A stretch of 64,000 nt of DNA from Roseimaritima multifibrata (lineage in GTDB: Bacteria; Planctomycetota; Planctomycetia; Pirellulales; Pirellulaceae), in contig NZ_CP036262.1 of NCBI RefSeq assembly GCF_007741495.1, positions 4,588,001 through 4,652,000 of the forward strand, in the 5' to 3' direction. Each line of letters opens with the position of its first letter. The stretch's first letter is position 1. This document shows positions 25,658 through 34,300 of the stretch, piece after piece. Both the position numbers and the translations under genes were made by a program. The notes beneath the pieces are model-generated. The model had not been told where the DNA came from, did not search any database, and saw only the letters and a list, made by a program, of their open reading frames with translations.

Positions 25658-27262
25658 ATGAAAAAAGAGATGCTGATCAACGTCGCTCAGCCGGAAGAGT
25701 GTCGCATCGCGATACTTGAAGACGGAAGACTAGACGAACTGTACATCGAACGTAAAAGCCAAGAAACCTACGCCGGGAATATCTATCGCGGGAAAATTGT
25801 AAACCTGGAACCAAGCATTCAAGCAGCATTTGTTGATTTTGGTGTGGGACGCAATGGCTTCCTGCACATCAGCGACATCGAACCGCAATACTTCCGCCAA
25901 GGAGGTTATGATCCCGAAGAAGTGATGCGTGAATCGGACGAGATGGCTCAAAAAGCCGCTCAGCGAGCTCGCGAAACCGGACGCGGAAACAAGCAGGCGT
26001 TCAAAGGTGGACGACCTCGCAACAAACCTCCGATCCAAGAAGTCCTAAAACGAGGCGACGAAGTCCTCGTTCAGGTCATCAAAGAAGGAATCGGAACCAA
26101 GGGACCAACCCTCAGCACCTACATCAGTATCCCAGGTCGATACTTGGTCCTGATGCCCGCTTTGGGCCGTGTCGGAGTCAGCCGAAAAATCGAAGACGAA
26201 GACGATCGCAAACGCCTTCGCCGCTGCATGCTTAGCTGCAACCCACCAAAGGGCTTGGGCTTCATCGTCCGAACCGCCGGTGCGGAACGAAGCGAAAAAG
26301 AATTGCATCGCGACCTGGAGTACCTACTCCGATTATGGAATTCGATCGTTCGTCGCTTGAAGAACACCACCGAACCGGGGGTGATCTACGAAGAAAGCGA
26401 CATGATCATCAAAACGATTCGAGACATCTTCAGCGGAGACATCGACACGATTTGGATCGATGAGAAAGAGGATTACGAACGAGCACGTGAATTCCTAAAA
26501 CAGGTCATGCCACGCTTTAGCGACCGGCTGAAACTGTACGACGAAACCGAACCTCTCTTCCATAAATACAAACTGGACGAGGAAATCGCCCGCATCAACC
26601 AGCGTCAGGTCCCATTGCCTGGCGGTGGGTCGATCGTTATCGATCCGACAGAAGCGTTGGTCGCCATCGACGTCAACAGCGGCAGCTTTCGTGGAAACGA
26701 TTCCGCCGAAGAGAACGCGTTCCGCTTAAACATGTCCGCCGCGAAAGAGATCGCTCGTCAATTGCGTTTGCGTGACTTGGGCGGCGTGATCGTGAACGAC
26801 TTTATCGACATGCGAAAAGATTCGCATCGCCGCAAAGTCGAAAACACCCTCCGCGACGCAATGGCCAAAGATCGCGGACGAACCAAGATCTTACGGACCA
26901 GTCCGTTTGGTTTGGTTGAAATGACGCGTCAACGGATCCGTCCCAGCCTCAAGCGAAGCATCTACCAAGATTGTCCGTGCTGCGAAGGCCGTGGACTGGT
27001 CAAGAAAGCGGAAAGCATGTCGATCGAAGTCATTCGCATGCTGGCCCTTGCTTGCCGAAACGAGCACATCGCTCGCGTCACCGTTCGTGTCAACGATGCC
27101 GTTGCCGCAGCGATCAATAACAACAAGCGACGCGAAATTTCCGAAATGGAAGACCGCGGCAAGATGACCGTGCAAATCCTTGGCAGCGAAGGCCTGTATC
27201 CAGAACACCTGGAACTCGACTGCCGCGACGCCCAAGGTGAAAAAGTCGAAATCGATAGCTAG
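25658..27262 (+). CDS. Ribonuclease E/G family endoribonuclease
   Basis: The 534-residue enzyme matches the catalytic half of RNase E/RNase G. The S1-like RNA-binding domain (IYRGKIVNLEPSIQAAFVDFG, GRNGFLHISDIEP) is interrupted by a ~55-residue charged insertion (about 85-140, with ARETGRGNKQAFKGGRPRNK). Catalytic Asp residues lie in LVAIDVNSGSF and GVIVNDFIDM. The zinc-link motif CPCC is present as DCPCCEGRG. No long degradosome scaffold follows, so it resembles RNase G or a minimal RNase E. The gene begins 3 bp after the DUF2344 stop and belongs to the ptsI-DUF2344 operon. Confidence 0.95.
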   Translation: MKKEMLINVAQPEECRIAILEDGRLDELYIERKSQETYAGNIYRGKIVNLEPSIQAAFVDFGVGRNGFLHISDIEPQYFRQGGYDPEEVMRESDEMAQKAAQRARETGRGNKQAFKGGRPRNKPPIQEVLKRGDEVLVQVIKEGIGTKGPTLSTYISIPGRYLVLMPALGRVGVSRKIEDEDDRKRLRRCMLSCNPPKGLGFIVRTAGAERSEKELHRDLEYLLRLWNSIVRRLKNTTEPGVIYEESDMIIKTIRDIFSGDIDTIWIDEKEDYERAREFLKQVMPRFSDRLKLYDETEPLFHKYKLDEEIARINQRQVPLPGGGSIVIDPTEALVAIDVNSGSFRGNDSAEENAFRLNMSAAKEIARQLRLRDLGGVIVNDFIDMRKDSHRRKVENTLRDAMAKDRGRTKILRTSPFGLVEMTRQRIRPSLKRSIYQDCPCCEGRGLVKKAESMSIEVIRMLALACRNEHIARVTVRVNDAVAAAINNNKRREISEMEDRGKMTVQILGSEGLYPEHLELDCRDAQGEKVEIDS

Positions 27263-27317
27263 GGACATTCAGTCCTTGGCCGTCGCGACAATGACACGCC
27301 ATGTAATATCTGCTTCC

Positions 27318-27343
27318 ATCGGAGCGGCGCAAGCCGCTCCGAT
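27318..27343. terminator. Perfect hairpin after the ribonuclease gene
   Basis: Arms 27318-27328 and 27333-27343 form a perfect 11-bp stem with a GCAA tetraloop. No T-run follows, so intrinsic termination is not certain. It lies between convergent genes and could mark both transcript ends. Confidence 0.5.
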
Positions 27344-27485
27344 CAAAGCCGGTTAAATTCATAAGCTTTGCTTGTTTGACGGCAACTCAATACTCCGATT
27401 GCGATTCCACAAATCGCACTCTTTGCAGTCCGGCAAATAGACGCCTGAATGTCCCCCGCCTCTTTCACTTGCGGGGAACGAGCGG

Positions 27486-28712
27486 CTATAGATCCAATTC
27501 AACCGGGCCCTCTGGAACCGCGATACAAGCTGCGACTTGATTTTCATCAAGCGGTCCGCACAGAGGATCGGTCAAGTGCCTGACCTTTCCTTTCAGCAGG
27601 CCGACGACGCAAGCACCACACTCTCCAGCTCGGCAACCGCTGTCGATGTCGACTCCGGCTTGTTCCGTGACGTCCAGCAACGAACCATCTTCGTCACGCC
27701 ACTGGGTCTGGCTTTTGGAACGTTGGAAAGAGACCGCGTAGCCTTCGCTATGTGCCGATGCGTCAGCATTGCCGGATGCCTGCTTTGGTTGCCCACCGCC
27801 AAACGATTCGATCTTGATGGCATCCCCGAGGATTCCGTTTGCGATCAAATCCTTGCGAAGCGATTTCATGAATCGATCGGGACCACAAATCAGAAACTCC
27901 CCATCTAACAAATCAGCTTCTTTGGTAATCAAGTCCGCAGAGATCCTGCCTACATAATGGGGGTGGTCCTGTGGCCCCGGCTGACTGAAGCAAGTCACTA
28001 GATTCAACCGCTCCGAGTCACGAGCCCTGCCGGTCAACCACCTTAGAAACGGAGCATGCTCTCCGTCACGCAGCTGATAGTACAAGTGCAATGGACGTTC
28101 CGGCTGCCAAATGAGGGCGTAGCGAATCATCGCAATCATGGGGGTGATGCCAACCCCAGCAGCAATCATTACGAGAGGACGATTGTCTTCCATTTGGGGA
28201 ACAAATTTGCCGCGTGGCGCTCCCAATAACAAGGTGTCACCAACTTTCAGGTGGTCATGCAAATAGTTGCTGACCGAACCACCCGGGACACGTTTCACAG
28301 AGATCCGCCAGAATCGCGGATCGGGCGCCGCGGATAAGGAGTAACAACGAGAGACCGTTCGGCCCGTATCGGAGTCGTTAATCCCCACCATTAGGTATTG
28401 CCCTGGTCGGAAGGGGGGAAAGGGGGTCCCATCGGGCAGGGTCAAAAAGAAGGAACGACAATCAGCCGATTCATCAATAATCTCTTCGACTTTGGCTCGT
28501 TGCCATCCGGTCCAGGCCAGCCTTTCGGTAACCGCTTGCATTGCATTGCGTTCAAGCTGCCGAATCTTGCTGTCTTGTTGACGACAGAGCAAACGGTGCA
28601 TTCCACGCTGTCTGCGGCCATTCCGAACCTGCGACAGCACCAATCCACTGACTCCGGAAGTCACAATTACACAGAGCGCAATACCAATAAAGACAAACGT
28701 GAAATGGAGCAT
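27486..28712 (-). CDS. NAD(P)H oxidoreductase with FAD domain and C-terminal 2Fe-2S ferredoxin domain
   Basis: The 408-residue protein starts with a membrane helix (MLHFTFVFIGIALCVIVTSG) and a basic stretch, so it is anchored with its domains on the cytoplasmic side. The FNR-type FAD domain shows RPGQYLMVGI and the FAD motif SRCYSLSAAP. The NAD-binding domain shows MIAAGVGITPMIAMI and the FLICGPDRFM loop. The C-terminal plant-type ferredoxin domain has Cys360, Cys365, Cys368 (CRAGECGAC) and Cys396. The architecture resembles the Hcr-type reductases of hybrid-cluster protein or the reductase part of multicomponent oxygenases. No partner gene is adjacent, so the electron acceptor is unknown. 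Confidence 0.9.
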   Translation of the reverse strand: MLHFTFVFIGIALCVIVTSGVSGLVLSQVRNGRRQRGMHRLLCRQQDSKIRQLERNAMQAVTERLAWTGWQRAKVEEIIDESADCRSFFLTLPDGTPFPPFRPGQYLMVGINDSDTGRTVSRCYSLSAAPDPRFWRISVKRVPGGSVSNYLHDHLKVGDTLLLGAPRGKFVPQMEDNRPLVMIAAGVGITPMIAMIRYALIWQPERPLHLYYQLRDGEHAPFLRWLTGRARDSERLNLVTCFSQPGPQDHPHYVGRISADLITKEADLLDGEFLICGPDRFMKSLRKDLIANGILGDAIKIESFGGGQPKQASGNADASAHSEGYAVSFQRSKSQTQWRDEDGSLLDVTEQAGVDIDSGCRAGECGACVVGLLKGKVRHLTDPLCGPLDENQVAACIAVPEGPVELDL

Positions 28713-28728
28713 AACAGTCTGAACTCGT

Positions 28729-28745
28729 TGACTTTTTGAAAGTCA
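28729..28745. promoter_or_regulatory. Palindrome upstream of the reductase gene
   Basis: A perfect inverted repeat TGACTTT-TTG-AAAGTCA lies 17 bp upstream of the reductase start. Its position fits an operator. The rest of the 318-bp gap up to 29030 holds no other clear feature. Confidence 0.35.
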
Positions 28746-29030
28746 TGAAACCAAGATTTCTTGCCGCGCATGCAGACGATATTGCAGCGCAATGCAAAAA
28801 AACGTAGCTTGCCAGTAAGGATGAGCAAGCCAAATATCCCTGTCTATCGACTCGGATTGCGGATCTGAACGGCTCATAAATAGTGTGGTAGCTGATTAAA
28901 TCGGTGCCCCACAGGTTAAGAAAGGGTTGGCGCAGCAAGGCCAACGCCTAGAATAAATATAGGTAATGAAGAATGATCGGCTCGTTTTCGGCAGGCACTA
29001 TGTCCGCGGTGCCGCGAACCGTTTTGCTTC

Positions 29031-29240
29031 ATGCCAGAACACTTGAAGGAGAAAACATTGTTAACTGAATCACAGGTAGAGAAAAGTTTTCGGCGGTTGA
29101 TGAACAGCCCCGAGCACAACGAGCAGCTCTTTGACAAAGCCGAAGAGCTACTAGACGAGCTGCGTTGCGAAAGCCCACTTCGCCACCGCTTGTCAGTCGA
29201 ACTGGACGAACTGCGAGCTATCAGCATGCCGAAGTCCTAA
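29031..29240 (+). CDS. Small hypothetical protein
   Basis: This is a predicted 69-residue, charged and largely helical protein (VEKSFRRLMNSPEHNEQLFDKAEELLDELR). I do not recognise a family. A good AAGGAG lies inside the frame, 7 bases before a TTG at 29058, so the true product may be 60 residues starting LTESQVEK. The codon use looks coding-like. Nothing links it to its neighbours. Confidence 0.5.
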   Translation: MPEHLKEKTLLTESQVEKSFRRLMNSPEHNEQLFDKAEELLDELRCESPLRHRLSVELDELRAISMPKS

Positions 29241-29267
29241 ACTTCCTGACTAGAGTGACCAAGGAGG

Positions 29268-29293
29268 GACGACGGGCTGAGAGTCCCGTCGTC
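29268..29293. terminator. Hairpin after the small protein gene
   Basis: A perfect 9-bp stem (29268-29276 with 29285-29293, GACGACGGG/CCCGTCGTC) has an 8-base loop. No T-run follows, so intrinsic termination is uncertain. It lies 28 bp after the stop at 29240. Confidence 0.4.
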
Positions 29294-29479
29294 AGAAGTG
29301 GGAAATTAGTTTTCGACCTTCTGGCTGCTCCCACTCGGCGATGGCACCGCGGTCCTGCGATCGGCATGACGCGGTTTTTTTGTGCGCGTTTTCATTTTCA
29401 AACGCTCGCATGTTTCGCCAAAAAGCTTCTTAAACATTCCGCGATCGACCAACAAAGAAATCGCGAGAAGAGCGTTCGG

Positions 29480-29510
29480 TTGTCACGACCGTCGCCAGAA
29501 TGTCTATACT
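29480..29510 (+). promoter_or_regulatory. Candidate promoter for the bifunctional-nuclease-family gene
   Basis: TTGTCA (29480-29485) and TATACT (29505-29510) are separated by 19 bp and lie about 60 bp upstream of ATG 29571. Both hexamers match the consensus at five of six positions, but the spacing is slightly long. Confidence 0.35.
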
Positions 29511-29570
29511 GTGGACTGACCTTTTTAAGGCACTCCTTCTCTGCCTACCCTATTCGACAAGAGCCCAACG

Positions 29571-29981
29571 ATGCCCGTGCAAATGCGACTGGCGCGGATC
29601 ATTATCAGCGAGATCAGCGAAAACCAAGTGATCTATCTACAAGAAGTTGATGGTGATCGACAGTTTCCGATCCTGATCGGTATTTTTGAAGCCACCAATA
29701 TCGATCGCCGCGTTCAAGAAGGTTACCAGCCGCCGCGTCCCTTAACGCACGACCTGATCGTTAGCGTCGCCGAAGAATTGGGCGCTGAACTAGAAAGCGT
29801 GATCATCAGCGACCTGCATGAACACACTTACTTCGCGCAGCTAAGGCTTCGCAAAGATGGCAAACAAATCGAAATCGATGCCCGCCCCAGTGACGCAATC
29901 GCCATCGCTGTCACCTTTGATCCGCCATTGCCGATCTACGTCACCGAAGAAGTACTCGAGCAGGCAATCAGCGCAACCTAA
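29571..29981 (+). CDS. Bifunctional nuclease (BFN/DUF151) family protein
   Basis: The 136-residue protein has the BFN domain: ARIIISEISENQVIYLQEV, FPILIGIFEATNI, RPLTHDLIVSVAEELG and the C-terminal EIDARPSDAIAIAVTFDPPLPIYVTEEVLE. The ARPSDAIA motif is diagnostic. Members have been described with RNase and DNase activity in plants; the bacterial role is unclear. The protein is the usual size for a stand-alone BFN domain. A composite repeat region with an IS follows. Confidence 0.9.
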   Translation: MPVQMRLARIIISEISENQVIYLQEVDGDRQFPILIGIFEATNIDRRVQEGYQPPRPLTHDLIVSVAEELGAELESVIISDLHEHTYFAQLRLRKDGKQIEIDARPSDAIAIAVTFDPPLPIYVTEEVLEQAISAT

Positions 29982-30026
29982 TCCGACATGCGTGCGACGA
30001 AACAATCACGCGTAGGCCTCTCGCTT

Positions 30027-30295
30027 TAATGATTGTCGCCTCTCGCTCGGGACACGAAAGCTGCCTAAAGTAAAGCGTTCTTTCGTGGGAAACGCGAAAT
30101 CCATAAATGACGATTTCAACTCAGCCCATCCGAGTCTGGATGCAGTGCTCTTAGCCCAGCGGGCGGCAGATACTTGCCGTTGGCGTAAGCCAACGGAAGC
30201 CTAGCGTGCGTGCGCATCAAAGCCCAGCGGGCGACAGACAAGGGTGGTTCTGTCGCCCGCTGGGCTTTCCTTTTCGCGATACTCACTCCGGCGGC
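30027..30295. repeat. Left part of a composite palindromic repeat (interrupted by the IS)
   Basis: From about 30105 the sequence is the inverse complement of the repeat region at about 41690 down to 41500. It contains a perfect 20-bp-arm hairpin (30219-30238 with 30249-30268) and the CCGTTGGC/GCCAACGG hairpin near 30170. At its left border (30027 onward) it starts with a GTCGCCTCTCGCTCGGGAC end related to the 62-bp palindromes. At 30288-30299 it breaks into the IS element; its continuation is at 32099-32195. The two parts together form one element of the same family as 41118-41720. Confidence 0.75.
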
Positions 30296-30299
30296 TTAC

Positions 30300-32094
30300 C
30301 GGGCTGTTGATTTATTCATGTCGAATGGAGTTTCTGACAGCCTTCCCCCTTTCCCCCACGTTCGCTGACTGCGCAGCGATTCTAGGGAGAGAGCGACGCG
30401 GGTTGGAAGAATGACGGACGGGAAAAATGGGCTACGATGCCGGACACGCCAGCGGCGGATCGGGGTTGCTTTGGATGAGTGCCATCAAGAGGTCTAGGTT
30501 CAACGCGGTGGTCAGCCAATGCCATTGCTGACGCACCTTGGAGCGACCTCGCACCGAGAATTGACGGATCCCGAGGTGTTGCTTGATCACTGCGAAAGGA
30601 CGCTCACCCGGATGACGGCGGCGAGCATATTTTTCCTGTGATGACTCCTCGGCCATCTTTTCGGCATGCTCGATCCGATCGGCTTCGTGCTCTGTGTGAC
30701 GAATCTTGCGGCGGCCAGTTTTTGCGTCGACGCATTGTTCCAACAACAGGCAACCGCTGCACGACGGGGCGTCGGATTGGTAGTGGTGCCGAATCACTTG
30801 GCGGCCGTTTTCGGTTTCCGTCGTCTGACCAGTACGAGATAAAACTTCGCCCTGCGGACAGCGATAGAGATCCTCTGCGGGCACGAACACGAACGCTTCT
30901 TTGTCTAACTTGACAACTTTCTTGCCCCCCACGCGAACCGTCCTAGTGGGCAATTTGTCGTGCTCTTCGTTCGGCACCGGTTGGCTCAAGTCCTCGCGAA
31001 TTGCTGGGTTATCTTGAGCCTTGTTTAAGCTGATCGGTGAGAACAAGTTCACGCCTCGCTCTTTGCAGCCGACGATATTCTCTCCGCTGCTCATTAAGCC
31101 ATCAGCAAGCACCTCATCGATCGGAGCTGGGAGACCGAACCTTTCCTGCACCGCGTCGATCGACTGAAGCATGTCACGGTCTTCATGGTGCCCGAAGACG
31201 ACGTCGGCATCGACCACGATCCCGCTGTCAATATCGACCGTGGCGGTGGGCGTGTAATTGGGAGCAAAGCCGCCCTCTTTGTTCGGAGCGACTCGGCTTT
31301 GTGGATCGGTAATGGGCAGCCGGGCTGGCTCTTTAAGTCCTCGAGCTTTGATCTCATCGAGTTCAGCGACCGCCGCGTCGACCTTTGCCTTGCGGGCAGC
31401 GATGTCCCGAAGCGACTCAGGCAAACGACCTCGGCACCGCTCGCCATACATTTCTGTCTGCTGGGCGTCGGTTTGACGAGCCTGTTCTTCAGCCTTGTCA
31501 TAGAGTTCAGCAAGTTCTTGCTGTTGCTGCCGCAGTCGTTCGGGGGTGCGAGTTCCAGTGCGTCGATTATTCGCTCGCATTCGGGTCCCATCAAAGCCTA
31601 GGGCAGCCAGCGGCAGGTGCCCCATTTGCCGAGCGATCAGGACGATCTGAGTGAAGAGATCTTTGAGCGGCTCTTGATTGTCAACGCGAAAGTTGCAGAT
31701 CGTGGTGTGATCGAGATTGGTGCCGTGAGCGAGCCAACGAAAATCCAAGCGCACAGTGATCGCTTCTTCGAGGTCTCGGGAGGAATGAGTGCGACGGAGG
31801 ATCCCGTAGAGAATGACCGAAGCGACGATTCGGGGATGGATCGGCGGCCGCCCTCTCTGCAGTTTGTAACGCCGGGTCCAGGGACTCCAATTGATTCGGC
31901 CGAGTAAGTCGTCGAGCAACCGTACGCTATGATCGCGCGGGATGGCTTCATCAAGACGCTCAGGAAAAAGGATCGCCTGCTGCCGGTCCAGTGGTCGTTT
32001 CGCAAAACCCATAGAATGCTCGAAAAGAGAAGCCAAAAGTCTATCGCAAAACGCCAAAATCACTAAGTGGAAAAGAGAATAAATCAACAGCCCG
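30300..32094 (-). mobile_element. IS1182-type insertion sequence, complete
   Basis: Perfect 18-bp terminal inverted repeats (CGGGCTGTTGATTTATTC at 30300-30317, complement at 32077-32094) bound a 1795-bp element with one transposase gene on the minus strand. A 4-bp target duplication TTAC flanks it (30296-30299 and 32095-32098). Removing the IS and one TTAC restores the hairpin CCGGCGG-CTTACA-CCGCCGG of the surrounding repeat, so the insertion hit the loop of a palindrome. Intact ends, target duplication and open transposase suggest a recent insertion. Confidence 0.9.
30432..32012 (-). CDS. IS1182-family DDE transposase
   Basis: The 526-residue transposase starts at ATG 32012 (MGFAKRPLDRQQAILFPERL); an upstream ATG at 32087 would extend it into the terminal region. 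The N-terminal IS1182 domain shows RLDEAIPRDHSVRLLDDLLG, LQRGRPPIHPRIVASVILYG and LGFDGTRMRANNRR. The catalytic core contains TPTATVDIDSGIVVDADVV and DEVLADGLMSSG. The C-terminal DDE_Tnp region has RCPQGEVLSR, SGCLLLEQCVD and the RRHPGERPFAVIKQHLGIRQF segment. The frame is intact. It should mediate cut-and-paste transposition of the element at 30300-32094. Confidence 0.93.
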   Translation of the reverse strand: MGFAKRPLDRQQAILFPERLDEAIPRDHSVRLLDDLLGRINWSPWTRRYKLQRGRPPIHPRIVASVILYGILRRTHSSRDLEEAITVRLDFRWLAHGTNLDHTTICNFRVDNQEPLKDLFTQIVLIARQMGHLPLAALGFDGTRMRANNRRTGTRTPERLRQQQQELAELYDKAEEQARQTDAQQTEMYGERCRGRLPESLRDIAARKAKVDAAVAELDEIKARGLKEPARLPITDPQSRVAPNKEGGFAPNYTPTATVDIDSGIVVDADVVFGHHEDRDMLQSIDAVQERFGLPAPIDEVLADGLMSSGENIVGCKERGVNLFSPISLNKAQDNPAIREDLSQPVPNEEHDKLPTRTVRVGGKKVVKLDKEAFVFVPAEDLYRCPQGEVLSRTGQTTETENGRQVIRHHYQSDAPSCSGCLLLEQCVDAKTGRRKIRHTEHEADRIEHAEKMAEESSQEKYARRRHPGERPFAVIKQHLGIRQFSVRGRSKVRQQWHWLTTALNLDLLMALIQSNPDPPLACPAS

Positions 32095-32098
32095 TTAC

Positions 32099-32195
32099 AC
32101 CGCCGGCAAGTATCTGCCGCCCTCCGGGCTACGTATTCACCCGGCCCCGTGCAGACTCGTCAACTGCCGCAAACCCTTCAATTATAGATTTCACG
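32099..32195. repeat. Right part of the IS-split composite repeat
   Basis: The sequence continues the repeat after the IS. CCGCCGGCAAGTATCTGCCG, a CCCTCCGGGCTACG core and a terminal segment ending TTTCACGTCCCGAGCG match the inverse complement of about 41220 down to 41118. It is followed by GAAAGGCGAC, the outer end shared with the 62-bp palindromes. It lies downstream of the convergent HD-domain gene. Confidence 0.7.
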
Positions 32196-32267
32196 TCCCG
32201 AGCGAAAGGCGACACAGAACGCTATGCCGCTACCTCAATGCCGCATCGAAACATTGCTCACGCATCT

Positions 32268-32915
32268 CTATCCCCACTCATGCAGAAACTGATCGAGAAA
32301 GGTCTGCATGAACTTCTCTCGCTCGCGGGCAATTCGCTTTGCTGGTTCGGTGTTCAGAAGGGCCCTCAACTTGAACAGTTTTTCGTGAAAATGCCCGACC
32401 CCTGTCGCTTGGGTTTCTCCCTCATTTTCGGAAAGATGAAAGGGCTGTCCAAACGCGGCACCGTACTCGATCGTCCGCACGATCCCGATCGCTCCTAATG
32501 CGTCCAGTCGATCGGCATCCTGCACGATCTGGCCTTCAATCGACAATGTCGTTCGGTCAACGCCTTTGCGAAAGGAGATGTTGTCCACGATAAACACCAC
32601 ATGCTGGATGATTGATTCGGGAACCTGCAGGTCACTTAACAGAGCCTGCGAAAATTCGCCGCTCCGTTCCACTCCTTCGTGGAATTTTGCGTCTCCTAAA
32701 TCATGCAGCAACGCCGCAAGCTGAACCACCAGCCGATCCCCTCCGACCTCCTCCTGAATTTGACAAGCATTGCGGAAGACTCGCATCACATGATCGACGT
32801 CGTGCCCCGCTTGCTGGCCAGCCATCTGCTGTCGGACGTGAGCTTCGACTTGGGCGACGACATGTGTGTCCGGTGCATCCATTGGGCAATCTCTTTCAAG
32901 CATAGGCCGCTGCAT
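32268..32915 (-). CDS. HD-domain phosphohydrolase
   Basis: The 215-residue protein has the metal-binding HD signature: His in AGHDVDHVMRV, the His-Asp pair in LAALLHDLGDAKF, and the distal Asp in VQDADRLDALGAIGIVRT. This pattern matches the YedJ/YpgQ-type HD hydrolases, thought to act on nucleotides or related phosphates. The start ATG 32915 is tentative; ATG 32903 or 32882 (MDAPDTHVV) would remove a few residues. It converges with the repeat region at 32099-32195. Confidence 0.88.
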   Translation of the reverse strand: MQRPMLERDCPMDAPDTHVVAQVEAHVRQQMAGQQAGHDVDHVMRVFRNACQIQEEVGGDRLVVQLAALLHDLGDAKFHEGVERSGEFSQALLSDLQVPESIIQHVVFIVDNISFRKGVDRTTLSIEGQIVQDADRLDALGAIGIVRTIEYGAAFGQPFHLSENEGETQATGVGHFHEKLFKLRALLNTEPAKRIAREREKFMQTFLDQFLHEWG

Positions 32916-33036
32916 TCCAACATCTGAAACACCTCAGCGTTCGGTTTTTAGTTCTTAGCGCGATTCGGGACATTCTGCTATCCTATGCCACCGCACAGAA
33001 GCCCCTGCGACCACTTCTCTTCGAAAGCGTTATCCG

Positions 33037-34233
33037 ATGGCCGATTTTTTTGAACGCAGTCTTATTGTCCATGAACAGCTTCGCGGGAAAATCGGGATGC
33101 ATACCCGCATCCCAGTCAAAACCTCCGATGACCTTTCACTCGCCTACACTCCAGGCGTCGCTCGCCCTTGCGAGGAAATTGCCAAGAATCCAGCCAGAGC
33201 GTTTGACCTAACGATAAAAAACAATTCGGTCGCGGTGGTCAGCGATGGATCGTCGGTGCTAGGGCTGGGAAACATCGGCCCGCTTGCTGCGATTCCGGTC
33301 ATGGAAGGTAAGGCTTTGCTATTTCGTGAATTCGCGGGGATCGATGCGTGGCCTATTTGCCTAGACACTCAAGAGACCGACGAAATCATCGCGACGGTTC
33401 GCCGGATCGCGCCGGTCTTTGGCGGCATCAACCTTGAGGACATTGCGGCCCCCCGTTGCTTCGAAATTGAAGCTCAATTGCAAGACCTGGGGATACCGGT
33501 TTTCCATGACGACCAACATGGCACAGCCATCGTCCTGCTTGCGGGACTGCTAAACGCCGCAAAGGTCGTCGGCAGAAACCTTACCAGCATGCGTGTCGTG
33601 ATCAACGGTGCAGGGGCGGCAGGGACAGCGATCGCTCGCCTGCTTCGCTGCGTCGGCCACTCCCCCGATGTTTGTGAACCGGTTGCGGAAGTCATCGTCT
33701 GCGATACCCGCGGAGCCATTCACAAGGGACGTGATAACCTATCCGCCGAAAAGCAAGCCTTGCTCGCCTACACAAACATTTCGAACTTTACCGGTTCTCT
33801 AGAGGAAGCTGTCCGAGGCGCCGACGTATTTATCGGAGTCAGCAAAGGGGATCTACTGCGAGCCGAACATGTTCGATCCATGGCAACCGATCCAATCCTT
33901 TTCGCAATGGCCAACCCCATTCCTGAAATCATGCCAGACGTCGCGATCAGCGCCGGAGCCGCGGTCATGGGAACGGGGCGAAGCGATTTCGCCAACCAGG
34001 TGAACAACGTCCTTGCCTTCCCCGGCATATTCCGCGGAGCCCTAGACAGTCGCTCGCCTCGGATCACGGAATCGATGAAGATCGCGGCGGCTCATGCATT
34101 AGCTGGATGTGTCACCGCCCCGACAGCCGAACGGATCTTACCCGACCCGCTCGACCAGAGCGTCTCGCCGACGGTCGCTCGAGCCGTTTGCGAAGCGGCT
34201 CATGCCGATCCCAGCATCACCTGCTTAGCTTAG
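33037..34233 (+). CDS. NAD(P)-dependent malic enzyme, short form
   Basis: The 398-residue enzyme converts malate to pyruvate and CO2. The N-terminal part shows [35 protein letters not shown] and [19 protein letters not shown]. The metal/substrate region is [18 protein letters not shown] and [11 protein letters not shown]. The Rossmann motif is [17 protein letters not shown]. The length fits the short bacterial form without a C-terminal phosphotransacetylase domain. The Asp residues of the DDQHGTA motif are intact, so it should be active. It stands alone as a single gene and ends in a hairpin shared with the convergent beta-propeller gene. Confidence 0.95.
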   Translation: MADFFERSLIVHEQLRGKIGMHTRIPVKTSDDLSLAYTPGVARPCEEIAKNPARAFDLTIKNNSVAVVSDGSSVLGLGNIGPLAAIPVMEGKALLFREFAGIDAWPICLDTQETDEIIATVRRIAPVFGGINLEDIAAPRCFEIEAQLQDLGIPVFHDDQHGTAIVLLAGLLNAAKVVGRNLTSMRVVINGAGAAGTAIARLLRCVGHSPDVCEPVAEVIVCDTRGAIHKGRDNLSAEKQALLAYTNISNFTGSLEEAVRGADVFIGVSKGDLLRAEHVRSMATDPILFAMANPIPEIMPDVAISAGAAVMGTGRSDFANQVNNVLAFPGIFRGALDSRSPRITESMKIAAAHALAGCVTAPTAERILPDPLDQSVSPTVARAVCEAAHADPSITCLA

Positions 34234-34254
34234 ATTTGCGTTCGCCGTAGTTCG

Positions 34255-34287
34255 ATGGGCGACCGAGCTGCCAGCTCCGTCGCCCAT
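34255..34287. terminator. Bidirectional terminator-like hairpin between convergent genes
   Basis: Arms ATGGGCGAC (34255-34263) and GTCGCCCAT (34279-34287) pair perfectly. An inner GAGCT/AGCTC stem follows after one mismatch. It sits 21 bp after the malic-enzyme stop and 13 bp before the convergent gene end. No long T-run is present. Confidence 0.6.
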
Positions 34288-34300
34288 ACGAAACATCCGA

